DNA of 7,420 bases from Candidatus Omnitrophota bacterium (lineage in GTDB: Bacteria > Omnitrophota > Gorgyraeia > Zapsychrales > Zapsychraceae): positions 1 to 7,420 of the forward strand of contig JAGOSC010000082.1 of assembly GCA_018062515.1 (NCBI GenBank), written 5' to 3'. Under the pieces are notes generated by a model. It did not search any database. It was given only the letters and a program-made list of their open reading frames with translations, and was not told the origin of the DNA. Of this stretch, positions 1-6,700 are shown piece by piece. The stretch's first letter is position 1, and each line of letters begins with the position of its first letter. A program made the translations under genes and the position numbers.

Positions 1-151
1 CATCATATTTCGTCCATATTTATCAAATCTCCGTCGATAAAATAATATTCTTAACTCATTTCTTTTCTAGTGAATGCACCTATACCCAATAGGAAGGCAA
101 GTTTTTATTTTAATACCTGTTAGTATAAAATAATACATTTTGTCCGAAATT

Positions 152-181
152 ATGTCACCGTTTTGGCACATCATTTTTTTT
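152..181 (+). terminator. Weak terminator-like hairpin followed by T8
   Basis: ATGT (152-155) and CC (158-159) can pair with GG (165-166) and ACAT (168-171), leaving a small asymmetric internal loop and a 5-nt loop. Eight T residues follow at 174-181. It could end transcription of a gene lying to the left of the window. The stem is short and interrupted, so this is a weak call. The rest of 1-242 is AT-rich and shows no convincing coding frame on either strand. Confidence 0.25.
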
Positions 182-242
182 GCCGAATCGATTACTTGGT
201 TTTATCTTAAATATTATGCCCACACAAGAATTGTACTAAAAT

Positions 243-271
243 TTGACAATCCGTAGCTTATAAGCTACACT
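243..271 (+). promoter_or_regulatory. Sigma-70-type promoter of the toxin-antitoxin operon
   Basis: A perfect -35 box TTGACA (243-248) is followed by a 17-bp spacer and a -10-like box TACACT (266-271, 4 of 6 matches to TATAAT). Transcription would start about 6-8 nt later, at or next to the toxin ATG at 280. There is no Shine-Dalgarno sequence before that ATG, so the transcript is probably leaderless or nearly so. The perfect palindrome at 253-268 lies in the spacer and -10 region, where a bound repressor would block RNA polymerase. Confidence 0.6.
253..268. promoter_or_regulatory. Perfect 16-bp palindrome, likely antitoxin operator
   Basis: GTAGCTTATAAGCTAC equals its own reverse complement over all 16 bases. 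It sits between the -35 box and the end of the -10 box of the promoter at 243-271 and ends 11 bp before the toxin start codon. Antitoxins with an HTH domain usually repress their own operon by binding such sites, so it is inferred to be the operator for the antitoxin encoded at 590-895. The binding itself is not shown by the sequence. Confidence 0.55.
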
Positions 272-279
272 TCAATCAG

Positions 280-603
280 ATGATCGAAAAAGCTATTCTT
301 GTTTATAGGACGCAAGACGGGAAAGAGCCGTTTATAGATTGGTTATTTTCTTTGCGGGATAAAATGATTAGGCATCGTATTGAAACGCGAATCGACAGAA
401 TAAGGCACGGAAACTATGGTGATCATAAACGTTTTCATGGTATCTTGGAGTTACGTTTAGATTTTGGAAAAGGATACCGGATTTATTGCGGTGAAGACGG
501 AAATAAACTCATTATTTTATTAGTAGGCGGAGATAAATTTTCCCAGGATAAAGATATTAAAGAAGCTGTCGAATATTGGAGAAATTACCATGAAAAAAAA
601 TAA
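280..603 (+). CDS. RelE/ParE-superfamily toxin (HI1419-like addiction module killer protein)
   Basis: This 107-aa protein is the toxin of a type II toxin-antitoxin pair. The family fold is RelE/HigB-like, and many members are ribosome-associated mRNA interferases; that activity is inferred here, not proven. Family landmarks are visible: the amphipathic N-terminal segment with R33-x3-R37-x2-R40, the G44-N-x-G-D48 turn, the core strand E57-L-R-L-D-F-G-K-G-Y-R-I-Y69, and the C-terminal L80-L-V-G-G-D-K86 followed by Q89 and D92-I93. The length is typical. The ATG at 280 lies immediately after the promoter and has no Shine-Dalgarno sequence; no better in-frame start exists upstream. The last 14 bp overlap the antitoxin gene, and this toxin-first order with overlap is usual for this subfamily. 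It appears intact. The symbol is left blank because higB-type names cover several unrelated subfamilies. Confidence 0.88.
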   Translation: MIEKAILVYRTQDGKEPFIDWLFSLRDKMIRHRIETRIDRIRHGNYGDHKRFHGILELRLDFGKGYRIYCGEDGNKLIILLVGGDKFSQDKDIKEAVEYWRNYHEKK

Positions 604-895
604 ACTCAGAACATTTGATGAAGCTCAATTAGAATATTATAAAAAACATCCAAAAGAATTAAAAGCCTATATTGGTGTTGCTCTTGAGGAATATCAAAAA
701 GATGGCGATGAAAAAGCGTTTCTTTCTGCTTTATCATTAGCCACTCGTGTGCACGGAGGTTTTAGTAAACTTTCTAAGGCAACAGGGCTTAATCGAGAAA
801 ATTTATATCGAGCTCTCTCTGACCGTTCTGATCCCCGTCTTTCAACAATTATGCAAGTGTTAGGAACTTTAGGTCTATCGTTGACAATCAAATAA
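590..895 (+). CDS. HTH antitoxin (HI1420-like addiction module antidote protein)
   Basis: This 101-aa cytoplasmic DNA-binding protein should neutralise the toxin at 280-603 and repress the shared promoter. Residues 6-50 form the subfamily's N-terminal region, with T8-F-D-E11, an H20-P21 turn and a helix ending in D38-G-D-x4-F44. Residues 56-95 carry the HTH: G56-G-F-S-K-L-S-K-A-T-G66, then L67-N-R-E-N-L-Y-R-A-L76 as the likely recognition helix, then D81-P-R-L84 and a C-terminal helix ending in LGLSL. The start is supported by a GGAG Shine-Dalgarno at 578-581 inside the toxin gene, 8 nt before the ATG. The start codon runs straight into eight A residues (593-600) shared with the toxin's last codons. 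A TTGACA hexamer lies near its 3' end (881-886) and may serve the downstream operon. Confidence 0.9.
   Translation: MKKNKLRTFDEAQLEYYKKHPKELKAYIGVALEEYQKDGDEKAFLSALSLATRVHGGFSKLSKATGLNRENLYRALSDRSDPRLSTIMQVLGTLGLSLTIK
593..600 (+). repeat. A8 homopolymer in the toxin/antitoxin overlap
   Basis: Eight consecutive A residues lie where the last toxin codons (GAA AAA AAA TAA) overlap the first antitoxin codons (ATG AAA AAA AAT). Loss of one A, by transcriptional slippage or mutation, or a +1 ribosomal shift would join the toxin frame to the antitoxin frame. The tract is seen directly; any use of it is speculation. Confidence 0.5.
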
Positions 896-912
896 TTTTA
901 ACCAATTATAAT
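881..912 (+). promoter_or_regulatory. Candidate promoter P1 with unusually long 20-bp spacer
   Basis: Exact consensus hexamers TTGACA (881-886) and TATAAT (907-912) are separated by 20 bp. A 17-bp spacer is optimal for sigma-70. Spacers of 19-20 bp are characteristic of promoters activated by MerR-family metal sensors, which fits the metal-efflux genes downstream. However, the spacer has no clear dyad of the kind MerR proteins bind, no merR-like gene is in view, and the -35 box lies inside the antitoxin coding sequence. Transcripts would start near 919 and carry a leader of about 130 nt. Confidence 0.35.
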
Positions 913-945
913 CAAATATTAATTAGGCTTAATTATTTTATTTTC

Positions 946-955
946 GAAACGTTTC
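946..955. promoter_or_regulatory. 10-bp palindrome GAAACGTTTC, possible operator
   Basis: A perfect palindrome with a central CG sits in otherwise almost pure A/T sequence between the antitoxin gene and the efflux operon. Its form resembles core operators of LacI-type regulators, but a 10-bp site is weak evidence and no such regulator is in the window. Confidence 0.25.
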
Positions 956-970
956 TTACTGTTTGATAAA

Positions 971-1001
971 TAAAAAAAATAATAAAAAATTATTTTTTTT
1001 A
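971..1001. terminator. A/T-only hairpin with T8 tract, possible weak or bidirectional terminator
   Basis: AAAAAAAATAAT (972-983) pairs exactly with ATTATTTTTTTT (989-1000) around a 5-nt A loop; the outer T971/A1001 pair makes 13 bp. The stem contains no G or C, so it is thermally weak. The T8 arm could still act as an intrinsic terminator for the toxin-antitoxin transcript when paired with the A8 arm. Simple A/T composition makes chance formation plausible. Confidence 0.3.
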
Positions 1002-1013
1002 AATTGGAAACTC

Positions 1014-1042
1014 TTTACACAATAGTCTTAGTATGCTAAATT
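1014..1042 (+). promoter_or_regulatory. Candidate promoter P2 of the metal-efflux operon (extended -10)
   Basis: TTTACA (1014-1019, 5 of 6) is followed by a 17-bp spacer and TAAATT (1037-1042, 4 of 6), with TG at 1034-1035 forming an extended -10. Transcription would begin near 1049-1050, on the ATG of the first operon gene, which has no Shine-Dalgarno sequence. This predicts a leaderless mRNA. A short dyad, TTAG (1028-1031) / CTAA (1036-1039), overlaps the -10 and could be part of an operator. Confidence 0.45.
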
Positions 1043-1049
1043 ATCAAAC

Positions 1050-1316
1050 ATGAAAATTTTGAAAGTGATTTTAATTGCCCTTTTTCTTTTCTCAATTGTT
1101 CCTATTAACGGTTATTGCGACGATGCTCACACGAAGGAAATGACGGATCAATGCACGATGGACTGTCATATTGCATGCTGTAACGTAATGCTTCCTAGTA
1201 ATAGAGTTAGTTTTACTCCCCTATTTCAATCTGCATTTTCTTCGATCCTTCAAATTCGTTCTTACGAAAATCCTATTCTCAGTGTCACTGTTCGGCCCCC
1301 AATCGCTACTGTTTAA
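1050..1316 (+). CDS. Small exported Cys/Met-containing protein leading the metal-efflux operon
   Basis: This 88-aa hypothetical protein has an N-terminal signal peptide: K2 and K5, a hydrophobic core at about 6-19, and probable cleavage after G21-Y-C23. The mature part, about 65 residues, contains C35-x3-C39-H40-x2-C43-C44 with M31, M37 and M47 nearby. These thiols and thioethers could bind soft metals such as Cu(I) or Ag(I), or form disulfides, in the periplasm. The C-terminus ends in R-P-P-I-A-T-V. From memory, short secreted proteins with Cys/His clusters and an RPP-like ending often precede CzcCBA-type genes, but I cannot name a family with certainty. No Shine-Dalgarno precedes the ATG; the start is chosen because it gives the full signal peptide and lies at the predicted +1 of P2. 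The next gene begins 61 bp downstream. A role as a metal chaperone or sensor is inference from position and composition. Confidence 0.7.
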   Translation: MKILKVILIALFLFSIVPINGYCDDAHTKEMTDQCTMDCHIACCNVMLPSNRVSFTPLFQSAFSSILQIRSYENPILSVTVRPPIATV

Positions 1317-1377
1317 AGTCATCTCTGTCCCAATCATTTTTTTTCTCTTTCAATAATTAAACGCTGTGAGGTTATAA

Positions 1378-2640
1378 ATGATTAATCAATTTATACGAAT
1401 AAACTGTTTCTTTTTTATGGCACTCGCCTGCGCTGTTGGAGCATTCGCCGATGAAAGTATTTCCTTGAAGGCTGTACTAGCTTTAGCATTTCAACATAAT
1501 CCTGAAGTAATAGAAGCGCGCCAAAATATTAAAATCCAACAATCTAAGTATAAACAATCCCGAAAATTAACCAATCCAGAGATCGAAGCCGATGTGGATA
1601 AAATTCAACAAGATTTCACCGGCGATGGTGAATTCGAATCTCGGCTACTGGAGGGAGAACTACGAATCAGTCAGCCCCTAGAGTTATGGGGCAAACGTGG
1701 GTTAAAGGTGGGGATTGCTAAAGATGAAATTACCCAAGCAGAGTTTGGGTTTATCGGTACATGGTTAGAAGTTTCTAAACAAATCAAAGAACAATATAGT
1801 GAAACAATTTTGGCGCAGAAAGGTATTGAGCTGGCAGAAGAAAACTTAAATATCGCCAGAAGATTATTGGATCAAGTTCAGGTTCGTTTTGATTCAGGTA
1901 AGTCTCGTAACCATGAATTAGCCAGAACAAAATTAGAGGCAGCCAATGCCAGAAATGGTTTGTTAAAAGCAGAAAATGATTTCCAGATTGCTCTTGGAAA
2001 ATTAAATATTCTTATGGGTCGTCGGATGAATGAAAATATCAAACTCCAAGACACATTAACACCTATTGTGATGAAAACCACCTTAGAAAACTATTCGCAG
2101 CTTGCTTTATCGAAGCGGCCGGATATTTTGAATCAAGAGGTGGAAATTAAAAAGAAAACCAAAGAATTGAGCATGGCCAAACGACAAAAAATTCCCGATG
2201 TTACTGTTGGGGTCTTTGCGAATCGGGAAGATGAAATGTATAACGCTGGTGCAGGAATAACCTTTACTCTTCCAATCTGGACGCAATTTCAAGGTGAAGT
2301 CGAAGCAGCTGATTTAGAAAAACAGACAGCAGAAATTCACCTAGATGCTTTAAAGCGGTCCGTAGAGTTAGAAGTTTATGAAGCCTTTCAGAGTGTCAAT
2401 CTAGCCTTTCAGACAATCCATAATTTAGAAGACTCCATTAAGGAGGCCAATGAATTATTACGGATTATTACTATTGAATATGATGAAGGGGAAGCTCCCT
2501 TCTTAATTTACCTAGAAGGTATTGCTTCTTATCAGAAAACTAAACAGGAATATTTTGCAGCTTTAACCGATTATTCTCATAAGCTGGCGGACTTAGAACA
2601 GTCCATTGGCTTAACAGAAGAAGTTACAGAGGAGAAATAG
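1378..2640 (+). CDS. czcC: TolC-family outer-membrane channel of a heavy-metal RND efflux system (CzcC-like)
   Basis: This 420-aa protein belongs to the outer-membrane efflux protein family, whose trimers form the beta-barrel and alpha-tunnel exit duct of tripartite pumps. It has a signal peptide of about 24 residues, with likely cleavage at A-F-A/D-E. The C in A-L-A-C is not in a good lipobox, so a lipoprotein form is unlikely. Two repeated OEP halves are visible, each with long heptad-rich helices. The first carries the family landmark Q99-P-L-E-L-W-G-K-R107; the second carries the equivalent L298-P-I-W301 followed by G-E-V-E-A-A. Length is normal for CzcC/CusC. The start is supported by GAGG at 1368-1371, 6 nt before the ATG. 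The stop codon directly abuts the next ATG, implying translational coupling. The symbol is used at family level and does not imply a known metal. The gene appears intact. Confidence 0.92.
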   Translation: MINQFIRINCFFFMALACAVGAFADESISLKAVLALAFQHNPEVIEARQNIKIQQSKYKQSRKLTNPEIEADVDKIQQDFTGDGEFESRLLEGELRISQPLELWGKRGLKVGIAKDEITQAEFGFIGTWLEVSKQIKEQYSETILAQKGIELAEENLNIARRLLDQVQVRFDSGKSRNHELARTKLEAANARNGLLKAENDFQIALGKLNILMGRRMNENIKLQDTLTPIVMKTTLENYSQLALSKRPDILNQEVEIKKKTKELSMAKRQKIPDVTVGVFANREDEMYNAGAGITFTLPIWTQFQGEVEAADLEKQTAEIHLDALKRSVELEVYEAFQSVNLAFQTIHNLEDSIKEANELLRIITIEYDEGEAPFLIYLEGIASYQKTKQEYFAALTDYSHKLADLEQSIGLTEEVTEEK

Positions 2641-3675
2641 ATGAAAAAACATTTTAAATTTATTATGTTAATTATTGTTGGTGGCCTTTTTATGTTTTTT
2701 TCAGTTACATCTATGCGTCAGGCGATAGCCGAGGAAAAGCATGGCCATGATCATGAAGAAAAGAATGAAAAAGTGTCAAAAAAAGAATCTCACGATGAAC
2801 GTGGGCCTGGTGAAGAAGAGCAGGGTCACGAAGAAGGCGAAGAATATGAAGAAGGTGTTATGGAGTTAAATCAAGAAGCTCAAGAAATGATCCAGTTAAA
2901 AGTGACGCCTGTTAAGAAAACAATGGTGGAAAATCGCCTCAAAGTCTTTGGGAAGATTGCTAAAGACACAGACGAACATTCTTATGTAACAGCAGATGAT
3001 GGCATTATTGAAGCCATTCATGCTGAATTGGGTGCTAATGTTGAAAAGGGAGATAAATTATTAACTCTCCGTAAAACCGATGGTACCCCTCAGGACATCC
3101 TCGCTGATATTTCAGGTGTGATTTTGGCGACGTATGTGAAAACTGGCGAACACGCGGACCGTTTAAAATCTTTAATGAGTATTGTCAATCTTGATAAGTT
3201 ACGGGCTACGGTCGATGTTTATGAAAAAGATATCGGCTCCGTAAAGATTGGCCAGAAAGCAGAACTACAGTCAATCGCTTTTCCCGACAAGATATTTATG
3301 GGGGAAGTCGTTTATATTTCACCGCAGGTGGAAGAAGAATCACAAGCCATTAAGGTCAGGATAGATGTTGATAATTCGGAACATTTACTTCGTTTGGGAA
3401 TGTTTATCTCCGGCGATTTAGTTTATGAATCGGAAAAGGAAGCGATAGCTGTTCCCGTTTCGGCTATTCAAGAGTTAAACGAGGAGAGTATTGTTTTTGT
3501 TGTTAACGGAGACAATAAGTTTGCTCTAACTGAGGTTGCTCTAGGTCAACGTTTTGGTGATCATGTGGAAATAAAACAAGGATTAGAGGAAGGCCAAAAG
3601 GTCGTTACACAAGGCAGTTTTTATTTAAAAAGTGAGCAGGCAAAAGCATCCTTTGGTCATGGCCACAGTCATTAA
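2641..3675 (+). CDS. czcB: Periplasmic adaptor (membrane fusion protein) of the metal RND pump, CzcB-like, lacking the alpha-hairpin
   Basis: This 344-aa protein should bridge the RND pump and the outer-membrane channel. Residues 1-30 form a signal peptide or anchor (K2-K-H, hydrophobic 8-24, A-I-A/E-E). Residues 31-72 are a very acidic, His-bearing linker: H34-G-H-D-H38, then H51 and H63 among many Glu. The lipoyl (barrel-sandwich) domain follows: first half about 114-144, ending G-D-K-L-L-T-L-R, second half from about 153, starting I-L-A-D-I-S-G-V. Only about 8 residues (145-152) connect them, where related adaptors carry a long coiled-coil hairpin. A beta-barrel (about 188-258) and membrane-proximal domain (about 262-335) come next. 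The protein ends H340-G-H-S-H344, a second possible metal-binding patch. GAGGAG at 2629-2634, inside the previous gene, supports the start. The coding frame is continuous, so the missing hairpin is not a frameshift. The symbol is family-level. Confidence 0.9.
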   Translation: MKKHFKFIMLIIVGGLFMFFSVTSMRQAIAEEKHGHDHEEKNEKVSKKESHDERGPGEEEQGHEEGEEYEEGVMELNQEAQEMIQLKVTPVKKTMVENRLKVFGKIAKDTDEHSYVTADDGIIEAIHAELGANVEKGDKLLTLRKTDGTPQDILADISGVILATYVKTGEHADRLKSLMSIVNLDKLRATVDVYEKDIGSVKIGQKAELQSIAFPDKIFMGEVVYISPQVEEESQAIKVRIDVDNSEHLLRLGMFISGDLVYESEKEAIAVPVSAIQELNEESIVFVVNGDNKFALTEVALGQRFGDHVEIKQGLEEGQKVVTQGSFYLKSEQAKASFGHGHSH

Positions 3676-3702
3676 ATCAAAACTAAATTTTAGGAGTCCA
3701 TA

Positions 3703-6700
3703 ATGGTAGATAAACTTATCGATTTTTCTCTAAAAAATATCTTAATGGTAGTCATTATTTTTATTGCTACCTGTGTCGGTGGTAAATGGGCGTATGACCG
3801 TTTGCCAATAGATGCTTTTCCAGATGTCACGCCTGCTTTAGTTCAAGTTTTTACGCAGACAGAAGGTCTTGCTCCGGAAGAAATCGAGCAACTTGTTACC
3901 TATCCGGTCGAGACAGCAATGAATGGGCTTCCCGATATTGAAGAAATCCGTTCCGTTTCTAACTTTGGTCTTTCGGTGGTGAATATTTATTTTAAAGACG
4001 GAACCGATATTTATTGGGCGCGGCAATTGGTATCGGAGCGCTTGACCGAAGCCAGAGAACAAATTCCTGAAGGAATGGGTGAGCCGGAAATGGGCCCAAT
4101 AGCCACAGGATTAGGACTCATTCTGTTTTATTATCTCCATGATGAAACAGGAACACGCACTCCGGAGGAAATGAGAACGATTCAAGATTGGATTGTTAAG
4201 TTTAATTTACAAACCGTTAAAGGTGTAACGGAAGTTCTCGGTATTGGTGGAGAAGAAAAGCAATATCAAGTCGTTATTCAGCCAGATAAGTTGCGCGCCT
4301 ACAATCTAACTCTTTCCGAAGTTATAGAGGCAATTAGAAGTAATAATCTTAATGTTGGCGCTCAGTTTATTGAAAAAGGACAAGAGGAATATGTCATCCG
4401 TTCCATTGGTTTAATTAAGAACATGGATTACCTCAAAAATATTGTTATCAAAACCTTTAATGATAATACCCGTATTTATTTACATCAGGTGGCTGATATT
4501 GAAATAGGCGGGGCTGTTCGTCGAGGTCTTGAAACACGTAATGGAATAGGGGAAGTGGTAGCGGGCATGGTTATCAAGTTAATGGGCGCCAATACTTCTA
4601 CGGTTATTAGTAATGTAGAAGAAAAACTGAAAACTATTAACGAAGCGCTTCCGAAAGGAATCAAGATCATTCCGTATTATGATCAAAAAACGCTGGTTGA
4701 AGCTTGTATAAGGACGGTTATGGAAGCTTTGATTATTGGCATTATTTTGGTCATTTTGATTTTATTGCTTTTTATCGGAAACATTCGTGGCGCAATTATT
4801 GTGGCCGGAGCCATTGTTTTCAGCGTCTTATCGACCTTTATTATGATGAATTACTTTGGTATTTCCGCCAACCTCATGTCATTAGGAGGCTTAGCTATTG
4901 CTATTGGTATGATGGTTGATGCGGCAGTGGTTATGGTCGAAAATTGTGATCATCATTTCAGAATGGCTGATCCTCAAGAATCAAAGGTTAAAATTATTGC
5001 CGAGGCGTGCAGAGAAGTAGCCAGACCAATTTTCTTTGCTATCATCATTATCATTATTGTTTTTCTTCCGCTGCTTTCATTGCAAGGGGTTGAGGGAAAA
5101 ACCTTTAGACCATTAGCTATTACCATCATGATAGCTATGTTTAGTTCATTGCTTTATGCGCTACTTTTTGTTCCGGGTCTTAGCGTCCTTATTATGAAAT
5201 TTAAAAAAAGTTCATCAATTTCATTTAGTGAACGGGTGATAAATACGATACAGGGTGTTTATAAGCCACCTTTGGAATATTTTGTGAAGCACCGTAAGTT
5301 TACCGCCATTGCTACGATTATTCTCGCGGTACTTGGCGCTTTGACATTTCCTTTTTTGGGTACTGAATTTACACCAGAACTTCAGGAAGGGACCTTAGTC
5401 GTTCGGGCTTCAATGGCACCGTCGATTTCATTAAATCAATCTCGTGATACGTCACTATTAATTGAACAACAGTTAATGAAATTTCCTGAAGTCGTTCAGG
5501 TTGTTAGTCGAGTTGGACGTGGTGAAGTGGGAGCCCATGCCGATCCGGTTAATAGTTCTGAAATGTTTGTTACATTGAAACCTAAAGAAGAATGGACGAC
5601 AGCCAAGACACAAGAAGAATTGTTTGAAGCCTTTAGTGAGAAATTAGAAATATTTCCTGGCGTTAATTTAGGTTTTACACAACCGATTGCAATGAGCATT
5701 GATGAATTGCTCGAAGGGATTCGTTCAGACTTGGCAATAAAGATATACGGTGAAGACTTAGGAAAGTTGAAGGAAATCGCCGACCAAGTTGCCAATGTTA
5801 TTAAAGAAGTTAAAGGATCAGCCGATGTGCAGGCTGATCAGGTTTCAGGTTCACCACAGTTAGTTATTACTCCAGATCCTCACAAAATAGCCCGTTACGG
5901 TTTGAGCATGGAGCAGGTTCAATCAACAATTCGCGCCGCTATCGGCGGTGAAATCGCCGGACAGGTTTTTGAAGGTGTCAAACGTTTTGATATTCTGGTT
6001 CGTTATAGGGAAGAGGATCGTGCTAGTAAAGAGGATCTAGCTCGATTGCTTCTGTCTGCATCCAATGGGGTGGTAGTGCCGCTTTCCCAAGTGGCGGAAA
6101 TCCGTGAAGTGGTCGGCCCTCGTCAAATTACCCGAGAAAACAACCAGCGTTTCATTGTTGTTCAATGTAATGTTCGGGGAAGGGATATGGGAAGTTTTGT
6201 TCAAGAAGGCCAGAAAGCGATCCAAGATAAAATTAAATTCCCGCCTGGGTATATCGTCGAGTGGGGCGGTCAGTTTGAACTACAACAGAAGGCTAATAAG
6301 CGATTAGCCATCGTTGTACCTATAACGCTGGGACTGATCTTTCTATTGCTTTATTCTAGCTTTAATTCTCTTCAAAAAGCATTACTAATTGTTCTTAATA
6401 TTCCATTAGCGTTAGTGGGTGGACTCATCGCTCTTTTTATTTCGGGTGAGAATTTATCTGTACCTTCTTCCATTGGGTTTATCGCGCTTTTTGGAATTGC
6501 TGTCGGTAACGGCTTAGTTTTGGTTTCTCGGATAAGTCAGTTACGTTTAGAGGGAAAGGAAATGATGGAAGCTGCAATTCAAGGAGGGTGCGATCGATTG
6601 CGCCCTGTACTCATGACAGCACTTTGTACCATGATCGGTTTGATTCCATTAGTTTTTTCCCATGGGACTGGCTCAGAGGTACAAAGACCATTGGCAATTG

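Larger units (their letters stand above)
960..1050. repeat. Long-range 10-bp inverted repeat flanking the operon leader
   Basis: TGTTTGATAA (960-969) and TTATCAAACA (1041-1050) are exact reverse complements separated by 71 bp. The right arm covers part of the candidate -10 box of P2 and ends on the A of the ATG at 1050. In a transcript from P1 the arms could pair and hide the start codon. As DNA they could be paired protein-binding sites. Confidence 0.45.

Noticed and set aside
1..60. Possible divergent gene starting at the left edge on the - strand
   Set aside because: An ATG-ATG occurs at 1-6 on the - strand, but only the start codon would lie in the window and no frame can be read, so it cannot be supported.
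164..185. Sigma-54-like promoter (TTGGCAC ... TTTGCC)
   Set aside because: The GG and GC elements are separated by 15 bp; sigma-54 promoters need about 10 bp.
694..891. Reverse-strand open frame inside the antitoxin gene
   Set aside because: It lies wholly antisense to a well-supported HTH gene and has no family resemblance or ribosome site that I can see.
881..912. MerR-type dyad in the 20-bp spacer of P1
   Set aside because: I tested symmetric centres across the spacer by hand and found no convincing dyad; only the spacing itself is suggestive.
1405..1450. Lipobox in the CzcC-like signal peptide
   Set aside because: The sequence before the Cys is A-L-A, not L-x-A/G at -3 to -1, while A-F-A/D-E downstream is a good signal peptidase I site.
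4704..4919. + strand open frame within the pump gene
   Set aside because: It is an out-of-frame reading of TM2-TM4 codons of the RND pump; its Tyr/His/Arg-rich translation resembles no protein.
5496..5795. 99-codon reverse-strand frame within the pump gene
   Set aside because: It is antisense to conserved RND coding sequence and has no recognisable domain.
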